A DNA stretch of 64,000 nt, taken from Spirochaetia bacterium 38H-sp (lineage in GTDB: Bacteria; Spirochaetota; Spirochaetia; Winmispirales; Winmispiraceae). The stretch is taken from positions 62,001 to 126,000 of the forward strand of contig JBCHKQ010000001.1 in the NCBI GenBank assembly GCA_039023545.1, in the 5' to 3' direction. The notes under the pieces were generated by a model that was not told the DNA's origin, did not search any database, and was given only the letters and a program-made list of their open reading frames with translations. The translations under genes were made by a program, and so were the position numbers. Positions 24,137 through 33,315 of the stretch are shown here, one piece after another; positions within the stretch are counted from its first letter, which is position 1; each line of letters begins with the position of its first letter.

Positions 24137-27100
24137 ATGAAATTTAAAAGGTTTTTTACGCGGGGGATGTCTTCTCCTTACGATGGGATTGAGTGGGTGG
24201 AGAGAAAGAGTGAGATACGTGATCTTGACGGAAGGGTTATTTTTTCTCAAGAGAGGGTTGTTGTCCCTTCTTTTTGGTCTCAAATTGCAACGGATATTAT
24301 TGCTCAGAAATATTTTAGAAAGGCAGGGGTGCCAGAGGATATTTCTCCCGATGGAAGGGAGTTCGATGCAAGACAGGTCTTTCATCGTCTGGCTTATACG
24401 TGGAAAAAATGGGGTGAGGATGCGGGATACTTTGACAGCGAGGAGGATGCCCAGATTTTTTATGATGAGATTTGTTATATGCTTGCTCACCAAATGGCAG
24501 CGCCCAATTCTCCTCAGTGGTTTAATACAGGGCTGCATGCTGTCTATGGTATAGAGGGGCCACCTCAGGGGCATTATTATGTAGACCACAAGACTGGCAA
24601 GCTCAAAAGGTCAGCGAGCGCATACGAGAGGCCTCAGCCACATGCCTGTTTTATTTTGGATGTAGAGGATGATCTTGTGGGAGAAGGTGGCCTTATGGAT
24701 ACGCTCCAGCGTGAGGCCAGGCTTTTTAAATACGGTTCCGGTACTGGAAGTAATTTTTCTAGAATCAGAGCTGAGGGGGAGCCTTTGAGCGGTGGTGGGG
24801 TGTCCTCCGGACTGCTTTCTTTTCTCAAGGTGTTTGACCGCTCTGCTGCTGCAATAAAGAGCGGAGGAACCACAAGACGTGCAGCCAAGATGGTTGTGCT
24901 TGATGTGGATCATCCAGATATCTTTAAATTTGTCAGATGGAAGGTGGAGGAAGAGTATAAGGTCGCTTCTCTTGTTGCAGGTAGCAGACTGGTTTCCTCT
25001 ATGTCACGCAGGCTGCTTGAAGCTTTTTCATCATGCGGCGGGGATTATGAGGATGCTGTTCTTGTGACGGCCATAAGAGAGGCTATTTCCGCAGGGCTTC
25101 CTGAGACTTATATCCATCAGGTTTTACGTCTTGCAGAGGCTGGGATGAGTCCTGAGGATTTCCCAGTGTATTCTACGGACTGGGAAGGAGAGGCGTACAA
25201 CACTGTGAGCGGACAGTCCTCCAATAATTCTGTACGCGTGTCTCAGGCTTTTCTGGAGGCTGTAGAGAATGATGGGGACTGGGAACTTACTGCACGCACA
25301 AGCGGTCAGGTGATAAAGGTAGTAAAGGCAAGAGAGCTATGGAAGGAGATTATCAGGGCTGCCTGGCAGTGCGCTGATCCGGGGATTCAGTTTGACAGCA
25401 CTATTAATGAGTGGCATACCTGTCCGGCTGACGGAAAGATAAATGCTTCTAACCCCTGTTCTGAGTATATGTTTCTTGACGATACTGCATGTAATCTTGC
25501 TTCTATCAATTTCCTTCCCTTCTATGATATGGATTCAGGCAGATTTGATGTAGAGGGGTTTTCCCATGCTGTTGATTTATGGACTGTTGTGCTTGAAATA
25601 AGCGTAGTAATGGCTCAGTTTCCTTCCAAAACGATAGCGGAGAAGAGTTATCTTTATAGGACTCTTGGGCTGGGCTTTGCCAATCTTGGCAGTCTGCTCA
25701 TGGTTATGGGGCTTCCTTATGACAGTCCGGAGGGACGTGCTGTTGCGGGAGCTCTCAGTGCAATACTGACAGGTCGTGCATATCACATGTCCGCAAGGAT
25801 GGCAGCAGAGTGGGGTGCTTTTGCAAGATATGAGGCAAACCGCGAGCATATGTTGCGTGTTATAAGAAACCACAGGCGTGCAGCATATAATTCTGCAAGG
25901 GAAGAATATGAGGGGTTGTCCGTTACTCCTATAGGCATAGACCCGACGCTGTGTCCGGATTATCTTGTCAAGGCAGCAAGAAAAATCTGGGATGAAGCGC
26001 TCGAACTTGGAGAAAACTACGGATACAGAAATGCACAGGTTACGGCCATAGCACCTACGGGAACCATCGGGCTTCTTATGGACTGCGATACAACAGGGAT
26101 AGAGCCTGATTTTGCGATAGTTAAGTTTAAGAAGCTTGCAGGAGGTGGATATTTTAAGATAATAAACCGCTCGGTACCCCCTGCGCTAAGAAAACTGGGC
26201 TACTCGGAGAAGCAGATAGAGGAGATTGTCCGCTATTGCGTAGGAGCGGCAAGTCTCAAGGGCTGCTCTGTGATATCTCATAAAAAGCTCAAGGAAAAAG
26301 GATTTACAGATAAAGAAATATCTGCAATGGAAGAAAGGGCAAAAAATGCCTTTTCTATCAAGGATGTTTTTGGTATATGGAATTTCTCACAGGAGACTTT
26401 GTCAAGGCTGGGGCTTCCAGAAGATGCGTCCAAGGATGCGAGCTTTGACCTGCTTGCTTTTCTGGGCTTTTCCAGGAAGGAAATTGAGACAGCAGAGGAA
26501 TATATCTGCGGCTCCATGACACTGGAGGGTGCTCCGCATCTCAAAGAAGAGCACCTGTCTGTCTTTGACACGGCAAGTCCTGCAGGAAAAAAGGGAACAC
26601 GCTCTATATCATGGCGCGGGCATGTGCTTATGATGGCAGCTGTGCAGCCTTTTGTAAGCGGAGCTATATCCAAGACAGTAAACATGCCGCAGAGCGCAAG
26701 CATCCGGGATGTGGAAGAAGCCTATCTTCTGTCATGGAAGAGTATGCTCAAAGCTGTTGCCCTATACAGAGACGCATCCAAGCTAAGCCAGCCACTTTCT
26801 GCAGTAAGTGGAGCAGGCGACGGAGCTGCGGAGGCCATAGCAAAAGCAGCAAGAATAAGGCTACAGCCTCGTGAAGAGCAATACGCAGAACAGGCAACAG
26901 AAATAAATAAGTCGACACAGACAACAAGTCTATCACGCGGACAGAGGGAGACTCTTCCATCCCGCAGAGCTGGCTACACTCAAAAAGCAAAAATAGGAGG
27001 ACACAGTCTTTTTATCCGCACCGGAGAATATCAGGACGGCAGGCTGGGAGAAATCTTTCTGGACATGTACAAAGAAGGTGCAGCCTTCCGCTCTCTTCTC

Positions 27101-27523
27101 AACAGCTTTGCCATTGCAGTCTCCATAGGTCTGCAATACGGCGTACCTCTACAGGAGTTTGTGGATGCATTTGTCTTCACGCGTTTTGAGCCCAACGGCA
27201 TGGTACAGGGACACCCCAAGCTGAGAATGGCAACCTCCGTGATAGACCTGATATTCCGCGACTTGGGCATCTCCTATCTGGGAAGAGATGATCTTGCACA
27301 CATAAAAGAAGAAATATCCAGCACTGACATAAGCCACAACACGGAAGAGAAACAAGAAGAAAACACTAGCCACAAAAAAACAAAAAAAGAAGTCATAAGA
27401 GAAGAAGCCGTAAGCAAAGGCTACGAAGGCGATGCCTGCCCTATCTGCGGCAACTTTACACTTGTGAGAAACGGGACATGTCTCAAGTGCGAGACATGCG
27501 GAAGCACAACAGGCTGTTCTTAA
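24137..27523 (+). CDS. nrdJ: Adenosylcobalamin-dependent ribonucleotide reductase (class II)
   Basis: Reduces ribonucleotides to deoxyribonucleotides without oxygen, using vitamin B12. The 1128-residue length and landmarks fit the long NrdJ form: an N-terminal region with MAAPNSPQWFNTGL, the active-site stretch NASNPCSEYMFLDDTACNLA, APTGTIGLLMDCDTTGIEPD and a C-terminal redox/zinc tail with CPICGNFTLVRNGTCLKCET. A GCGGAGG site precedes the ATG. The gap upstream is too short for a cobalamin riboswitch and none is seen. Codon use shifts from G/T-rich third positions early to A-rich ones late in the gene. Confidence 0.96.
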   Translation: MKFKRFFTRGMSSPYDGIEWVERKSEIRDLDGRVIFSQERVVVPSFWSQIATDIIAQKYFRKAGVPEDISPDGREFDARQVFHRLAYTWKKWGEDAGYFDSEEDAQIFYDEICYMLAHQMAAPNSPQWFNTGLHAVYGIEGPPQGHYYVDHKTGKLKRSASAYERPQPHACFILDVEDDLVGEGGLMDTLQREARLFKYGSGTGSNFSRIRAEGEPLSGGGVSSGLLSFLKVFDRSAAAIKSGGTTRRAAKMVVLDVDHPDIFKFVRWKVEEEYKVASLVAGSRLVSSMSRRLLEAFSSCGGDYEDAVLVTAIREAISAGLPETYIHQVLRLAEAGMSPEDFPVYSTDWEGEAYNTVSGQSSNNSVRVSQAFLEAVENDGDWELTARTSGQVIKVVKARELWKEIIRAAWQCADPGIQFDSTINEWHTCPADGKINASNPCSEYMFLDDTACNLASINFLPFYDMDSGRFDVEGFSHAVDLWTVVLEISVVMAQFPSKTIAEKSYLYRTLGLGFANLGSLLMVMGLPYDSPEGRAVAGALSAILTGRAYHMSARMAAEWGAFARYEANREHMLRVIRNHRRAAYNSAREEYEGLSVTPIGIDPTLCPDYLVKAARKIWDEALELGENYGYRNAQVTAIAPTGTIGLLMDCDTTGIEPDFAIVKFKKLAGGGYFKIINRSVPPALRKLGYSEKQIEEIVRYCVGAASLKGCSVISHKKLKEKGFTDKEISAMEERAKNAFSIKDVFGIWNFSQETLSRLGLPEDASKDASFDLLAFLGFSRKEIETAEEYICGSMTLEGAPHLKEEHLSVFDTASPAGKKGTRSISWRGHVLMMAAVQPFVSGAISKTVNMPQSASIRDVEEAYLLSWKSMLKAVALYRDASKLSQPLSAVSGAGDGAAEAIAKAARIRLQPREEQYAEQATEINKSTQTTSLSRGQRETLPSRRAGYTQKAKIGGHSLFIRTGEYQDGRLGEIFLDMYKEGAAFRSLLNSFAIAVSIGLQYGVPLQEFVDAFVFTRFEPNGMVQGHPKLRMATSVIDLIFRDLGISYLGRDDLAHIKEEISSTDISHNTEEKQEENTSHKKTKKEVIREEAVSKGYEGDACPICGNFTLVRNGTCLKCETCGSTTGCS

Positions 27524-27533
27524 AAACCATAGA

Positions 27534-27685
27534 CCGAACGGCCGGACTGCGCCAGATAAGGCAAAGCTGCCAGAAAAAGGCGCAAGTCCGGCCTGCCTTC
27601 GGCAAATAAGAAGAAGCTAATATCAAAGACTCTGTTTTCCTATGCCGTAGGCAGCGGAGGACGCTTATGTGTCCTCCGCGTTCGG
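27534..27685. repeat. CCGAACG hairpin element, inverted pair
   Basis: The left unit has CCGAACG (27534-27540), a long stem GCCGGACT plus GCGCC pairing with GGCGC plus AAGTCCGGC, and the tail CTGCCTTCGGCAAATA. The right unit, inverted, is TGCCGTAGGCAG (27643-27654), the stem CGGAGGAC/GTCCTCCG and CGTTCGG (27679-27685). It lies 10 bases past the nrdJ stop. Confidence 0.8.
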
Positions 27686-27789
27686 TATAAAAAATAATCC
27701 TATTGATTCTGTATATCCAAGGATAAAAAAAATATGATATAATTTTTATGAAAACCACTATGGTTTTCTTTATTAATAAGGGGGTAAAA

Positions 27790-30700
27790 ATGAAAAGGCT
27801 GCTTATCTTTTTTTTTGCGATAGCTGCACTCGTATCATGTAATAAAGCTCAGCAAAAATACAACGAAAAAATAGACCCACAGGTTCTCCGTGAATATGTT
27901 TTTTCTTATACACAAGGAAGCCTGTCAAGACAGGGCAAGATAGAAGTTACTTTTTCTCAGGATATTCTTAAGGATTATAAAATTGGAGATGAGCTTCCTG
28001 ATAATATCCTTACTATTTCCCCAGCTATAAAGGGAAAAACAACTAAGGAAACTAACCGTATTATTGTCTTTGAGCCGGAAAAAGGGTTTAAACAGGGAGT
28101 GTCCTATTCTTATACTGTATGGCTTAACCGCATTTTTGATAAAAAACCAAAGATAGACAGGTTCTCCGCAGAGATAAAAATACCGGAGATTGCAGTAAAC
28201 TATCTTAATCTGCAAACTTATTCACAGGGCAACAGAAGCATAGAAATCCAGGGCAACCTGCGAATGTCGGATGTTGTGGATAATGATGCCCTAGAAAGGG
28301 CTCTAAAAACAGATATAAAAAAGCCAATAGAATGGGAACATGATGGAACAAATCACACATTCTCCATAAAGGATATTCCACAAACCAAGGAAGAACAGCG
28401 GTATAACATTTCTATTGACCTTTCTGCAGTGGGAGGAAAAGGCGAGGTAAAAAGAGAAGCAGTCATACCAGGCTTTGGCAAATTTGTTGTGACAAGGCAG
28501 GATTACCAAAGAGAAGAAGGAAAGCTTCTTCTTTATTTCTCAACTCCTATAGACACAGAACAAAACATCTCTTCCCTTATAACTTCATCAAACACAGAAA
28601 TCAACACCAGTATAAACGGTAACATACTTTCCGTATTTTTCACCAGAATAAAGCCAGATACACAGAATACAACCATCAAGATATCAAAGGATTTAAAGAG
28701 TGTTTACGGTACATCCATGGAAAAAGATTATTCCACACAGATAAGCCTAAAAATAATTCCCAAGCCCAAGGTACAGCTCAATATCCAGGGCGGAATAATT
28801 CCGCAGGGGAAGGATGCTTATGTGCCGTTTAGGGCAATAAGTCTTAGGGCTGTAGATATAACCGTCATAGAAGTTTTTCCACATAATATGCTGGATTTCT
28901 ACAAGAGGTTTGTGCAAATCAACTCTCAAAACAGTTCTTATATCTCTTATGTGGGAAGGCCTGTTGCAGAGTTTACTGTAAGACTGGACAGGTATACAAA
29001 TAACAATCTTTCTACATTGGAAGATTATAAAATCAATCTGGCTGATTATATAGAGATTAATAAGCAGTCGGTCTATAGGGTAGAGATTGATTTTAACAGA
29101 AGGTATTTTATAGGCATACCGGAGGAAGATGCAGAAAAACTGAGTGATAAGACCTATGCAGATGACTATGAAACTCCCATAAAAAAGAATGATTATTACA
29201 GTGATTATTACTATTACAATGATGATTACTACAAAAGCATGGATCCATATACTACAACATACTACTCTGGTGGTAAACAACGTGTAGGCTGTTTTATTGC
29301 AGTATCCAATATAAGCCTGATAGCCTTTCAGAACAAGGGAAGCCTGTCTGTCATTGCTAACGATACTATGACAGGAAATCCTCTGTCCTCAGCAAAAATA
29401 GAGCTTTATAATCTCCAGGGAGAAAAACTTATAGAGAAAACAACTGACAATAATGGCTTTGTGTCATTTGAAACAAAGACAAAAGGTGCTTTTATAAAGG
29501 CAAACAAAGCAGACGAGTATGCATATCTGTATCTGAGCCCTGATACAATGATGGACATGTCCAACTACAATATTGGTGGTGAGGTAAGAGAAGATGATCT
29601 GGATGCCTTTATATATGGAGAAAGGGAGGTATGGAGGCCTGGAGACAATATCCATCTCTTCCTGATGCTTGAGGATAAGAAAGGAGCTCTTCCTGAGGAT
29701 TATCCTGTAGTGGCAAGGCTTATAGACCCCAAAGGCAAAGTAAAGCAAAAGATAGTAAACTCCGAGCATATAAACCGTCTCTACTACTTTGTGTTTTCAA
29801 CAGATCCTGATGATATGACAGGAAATTGGTCTGCTGTTTTTGAAGTAGGCGGGAAAGAGTTTACAAAAGCAATAGCAATAGAGACAGTAAAGCCCAATAG
29901 AATGAGAACAACGCTAACATTCCCGTCAGAAATAATACACCAATCGGAAGAAGGTATTCCCATATCAGTAGAAGTAAGCTGGCTCCACGGAGCTCCTGCA
30001 AAGGATACCAAGGTAAATATAAGCTATTCTTTATTTCCAGTAAAAACAAGCTTTGCCAATTATGAAGCCTATATTTTCGATAATCCTACTATAGATTTTC
30101 ATTCTTATTACGATAAGGCTGCAGAAAAGAAAACTGACCAGGATGGGAAAACAAGTTTTACTTTTAAACCAGGCAATATAAAAGCACCAGGCTTTCTCAA
30201 AGCGGTTTTCCTATGCAGAGCATATGAAACAGGAGGAGATATAAGTATAAACACAAGCTCGGTCAAGTATTCTCCATATACACATTATGCAGGTCTAATG
30301 CTCCCAAGAGAAAAAGACAGCTGGTATGACTTTGAGAGCAAAAAAGAATATGAGATGAATGTAGTAAGTGTAACAGATGAGGGCAAACCCGCACCTAACA
30401 GGAATCTTAACATAACGATATATAAAATAAACTGGTGGTGGTGGTGGCATAAAGAGGATGATTTTACCAATTTTTTTAGAAAATATGATGCCAGAAAACT
30501 ACAGAGCTGGAGAGTTACTACAGACAGCACAGGAGGAGCAAAACAGAAATTCTCCTTCGATGATGGTGGAAGATATCTCATATACGTAGAAGACCCAAAA
30601 TCCGGACATGCAACAGGAAAAATAGTCTACACATCATGGTGGGGGAGGAATATGGCAGCTGTTACGGGCAATGCATCTGTATTGTTCTTCTTTCCAGATA

Positions 30701-33315
30701 AAGAAGAATATACCCCAGGAGAAAAAGCTAAGCTAAGCTTCCCTTCTTCTCCCGATGCAAAGCTTTATCTCGCAGTAAGCGATGCATACACAATAAAGAA
30801 ACTCATTTATTTGGAAGCAGAAAAGGATAAAGATACAATAGATGTAGAGATTGACATAACAGATGACTTTGACAGCACCATGTATATACATGCATTCTTA
30901 GTACAGCCATATGATAACTTAAAAAACGACAGACCCATAAGGATGTACGGACTGCAGCCAATAAGGATAAAGAAAGAAAAATACAGTATAAGTCCTGTAA
31001 TAGAAACAGATAAAAACTTCATGCCTTTTAAAACGGCAAATATCAAGATATCCGAGAAAAACGGCAAACCTATGACCTACTCCCTTGCAATAGTAGATGA
31101 GGGGCTATTGGATATAACCAACTTTAAGACCCCGGACCCGTATAATTATTTTTATGCCAAGAAAGCAATGCTACTCAATATCTGGGATACTTACGGATAC
31201 ATCATGTCCAGATCTCAGCTAAGTATAGGCAAAATACTCAGGCCGGGTGGCGGAGGCATGGAAGAAGAGCAAGAACAGAAAAAACAGGCAACCAGGTTTA
31301 AGCCGGTGGTAATAGTAAAGGGACCGTTTTATCTTCCTCCAGGGAAAACCATTAATCATGCAATAGACATACCCAATTATATTGGCTCAGTAAGGATAAT
31401 GGTGGTTGCCCGTGATAAAAGCTCTTACGGCTCTGCAGAAAAGGCTGTTCCAGTAAAAGCATCTCTTATGACACTGGTTACTGCTCCCAGGGTTTCCAGA
31501 TACGGTGATACCTTCTCCATACCTGTCAATATTACAGCCTCGGAGGAAATTATAGGAAATCAGGCAAAAGCATATATAGAAGCAGAAGGCGGAATAGAAA
31601 TAGTAGGAGACAAGACCAGGTTGGTAGATATAAAAGAAGCAGGAGAGCAATACATATACTTTACCGCAAAGACAACACAACTGGGAATAGGGAAGATAAC
31701 AGGATATGTGGAGGCAGGCAATCAAAAATCAGACTTTGATTTTGAGATAGATGTGCTGCCTCCAAGCGGACTGACTACAAGAGTTATAACATCTACCATA
31801 AACGGAAAATCGGCAGAAAGCTTTGATATCAATCCTATAGGCCTTGTGGGAGGCAACACATACAAGCTGGAACTATCCATAATACCTCCTATCAATCTGG
31901 AATCCAGGCTGCAATATCTTATATCCTATCCTTATGGATGTGCAGAACAGACAACATCCAGTGTATTCCCACAAATAATGCTCCCGGACATAACAAACCT
32001 GACAGAAAAAGAGAAAAAGGCAATAGAAGACCATATAAACATAGCCATAGAAAGGCTTACAGACATGCAGACATCCGATGGCGGGTTTGCATACTGGCCT
32101 GGGGAACGTTCTTATGATTGGCTTAGTAGCTATGTAGGACACTTTCTCATACTAGCAAAAAAGAAGGGCTACTATGTTCCATCTTATACAGCAGAAAATT
32201 GGCTGAATTATCAAAAAGAACTTGCAAGAGAATGGCAATATGACAAAGACAAATATTATCTCAACAATACCCAAGCCTACAGACTATACACTCTCGCTCT
32301 TGCAGGATATCCTGATATGAGTTCTATGAACAGGACACTTGCTGCGCTTAAGCAAGATGATAAAAACATCAGGGCAAAGCTGAGACTTGCAGCCGCATAC
32401 GCTATATCCGGAAACAAGACAATAGCAAAAGATATAATATCAGATATTACGGATGTAAATGCTCTCATAGCGGGAGCATATGAGAATGATGATTATTGGT
32501 GGTATTCTTATGGCTCGGGACTAAGAGACCTTGCTATTGCTCTGGAAACCTTTGTCATCATACAGGATAAGGATAAAGCCTTTAAGATAGCACAGCATAT
32601 TGCAGAAAGCCTCAACTCTGATAAATGGATGTCTACCAATACTACTGCATATTGTCTGTATGCTATAGCACAGTATATAAACTCCTCAGGAGACTCATCC
32701 AAGGTTATGGCAGAATATAGCTGGCAGAATAATATAATATCCATAGACTCGGATAAACCCATACAACTCATAACCCTTGATGGAGAAAAAGGAGGGAAAC
32801 TCACAGTAAGAAACAAGACAGACTCTCCTATCCATACCAGAGTCATATCATCGGGATACCCACCACTGAGAGAAGCAAAACCTATGGAAAACCTTATAAA
32901 ACTCGATGTGGAATTCTATGATAAAAACTCAAAGCCAATAAGTCCAAAAAACATAACACAAGGAACAGATATTATAATCAAAATCACGGTTGAAAATCCG
33001 TCAAACACAAAATACAGGAACATAGCTCTGTCACTTATAGTACCCAGTGGATGGGAGATTCTTAACCAGAGGCTCTTTGAAACAGCCATAACCAAGAACC
33101 AGAGCAGCTTTAGCTATCAGGACATAAGGGATGACAGGATATACACCTTCTTTGATATAGAGCCAAAAGAAAAGAAAAACTATGTTTTCCTCACAACAGC
33201 AGCATACGAGGGAGAGTTTTTCTTCCCATCGGTTCTGGTAGAGGAGATGTACAACCATGAAATCAGGGCAGAAAGTGCGGCATTCTTTACAAAAGTACTT
33301 AAAGCAGATAAATAA
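27790..33315 (+). CDS. Bacterial alpha-2-macroglobulin lipoprotein
   Basis: A periplasmic protease trap of about 1841 residues. It has a signal peptide with lipobox ALVSC, tandem MG/beta-sandwich domains, and the thioester region YPYGCAEQTTSSVFP near 31930, where the Cys and Glx needed for the thioester are present (CAEQ rather than CGEQ). The alpha-helical TED domain follows. The start at 27790 is chosen because GGGGGT precedes it. The upstream ATG at 27748 lies 4 bases after a TATAAT -10 element and cannot be used; the leader has an AAAACC/GGTTTT hairpin. The next gene, pbpC, overlaps it, the usual pairing for repair of damaged peptidoglycan. Confidence 0.92.
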   Translation: MKRLLIFFFAIAALVSCNKAQQKYNEKIDPQVLREYVFSYTQGSLSRQGKIEVTFSQDILKDYKIGDELPDNILTISPAIKGKTTKETNRIIVFEPEKGFKQGVSYSYTVWLNRIFDKKPKIDRFSAEIKIPEIAVNYLNLQTYSQGNRSIEIQGNLRMSDVVDNDALERALKTDIKKPIEWEHDGTNHTFSIKDIPQTKEEQRYNISIDLSAVGGKGEVKREAVIPGFGKFVVTRQDYQREEGKLLLYFSTPIDTEQNISSLITSSNTEINTSINGNILSVFFTRIKPDTQNTTIKISKDLKSVYGTSMEKDYSTQISLKIIPKPKVQLNIQGGIIPQGKDAYVPFRAISLRAVDITVIEVFPHNMLDFYKRFVQINSQNSSYISYVGRPVAEFTVRLDRYTNNNLSTLEDYKINLADYIEINKQSVYRVEIDFNRRYFIGIPEEDAEKLSDKTYADDYETPIKKNDYYSDYYYYNDDYYKSMDPYTTTYYSGGKQRVGCFIAVSNISLIAFQNKGSLSVIANDTMTGNPLSSAKIELYNLQGEKLIEKTTDNNGFVSFETKTKGAFIKANKADEYAYLYLSPDTMMDMSNYNIGGEVREDDLDAFIYGEREVWRPGDNIHLFLMLEDKKGALPEDYPVVARLIDPKGKVKQKIVNSEHINRLYYFVFSTDPDDMTGNWSAVFEVGGKEFTKAIAIETVKPNRMRTTLTFPSEIIHQSEEGIPISVEVSWLHGAPAKDTKVNISYSLFPVKTSFANYEAYIFDNPTIDFHSYYDKAAEKKTDQDGKTSFTFKPGNIKAPGFLKAVFLCRAYETGGDISINTSSVKYSPYTHYAGLMLPREKDSWYDFESKKEYEMNVVSVTDEGKPAPNRNLNITIYKINWWWWWHKEDDFTNFFRKYDARKLQSWRVTTDSTGGAKQKFSFDDGGRYLIYVEDPKSGHATGKIVYTSWWGRNMAAVTGNASVLFFFPDKEEYTPGEKAKLSFPSSPDAKLYLAVSDAYTIKKLIYLEAEKDKDTIDVEIDITDDFDSTMYIHAFLVQPYDNLKNDRPIRMYGLQPIRIKKEKYSISPVIETDKNFMPFKTANIKISEKNGKPMTYSLAIVDEGLLDITNFKTPDPYNYFYAKKAMLLNIWDTYGYIMSRSQLSIGKILRPGGGGMEEEQEQKKQATRFKPVVIVKGPFYLPPGKTINHAIDIPNYIGSVRIMVVARDKSSYGSAEKAVPVKASLMTLVTAPRVSRYGDTFSIPVNITASEEIIGNQAKAYIEAEGGIEIVGDKTRLVDIKEAGEQYIYFTAKTTQLGIGKITGYVEAGNQKSDFDFEIDVLPPSGLTTRVITSTINGKSAESFDINPIGLVGGNTYKLELSIIPPINLESRLQYLISYPYGCAEQTTSSVFPQIMLPDITNLTEKEKKAIEDHINIAIERLTDMQTSDGGFAYWPGERSYDWLSSYVGHFLILAKKKGYYVPSYTAENWLNYQKELAREWQYDKDKYYLNNTQAYRLYTLALAGYPDMSSMNRTLAALKQDDKNIRAKLRLAAAYAISGNKTIAKDIISDITDVNALIAGAYENDDYWWYSYGSGLRDLAIALETFVIIQDKDKAFKIAQHIAESLNSDKWMSTNTTAYCLYAIAQYINSSGDSSKVMAEYSWQNNIISIDSDKPIQLITLDGEKGGKLTVRNKTDSPIHTRVISSGYPPLREAKPMENLIKLDVEFYDKNSKPISPKNITQGTDIIIKITVENPSNTKYRNIALSLIVPSGWEILNQRLFETAITKNQSSFSYQDIRDDRIYTFFDIEPKEKKNYVFLTTAAYEGEFFFPSVLVEEMYNHEIRAESAAFFTKVLKADK

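Noticed and set aside
27748-27789. Upstream ATG of the alpha-2-macroglobulin gene
   Set aside because: It lies 4 bases after a TATAAT, so it would precede the transcription start; the ATG at 27790 has a ribosome-binding site and begins a proper lipoprotein signal.
33257-33315. The 59-base overlap of the macroglobulin gene and pbpC as a frameshift or fusion
   Set aside because: Both products are full length with their own signals, and overlap with a ribosome-binding site at 33240 is normal for this pair.
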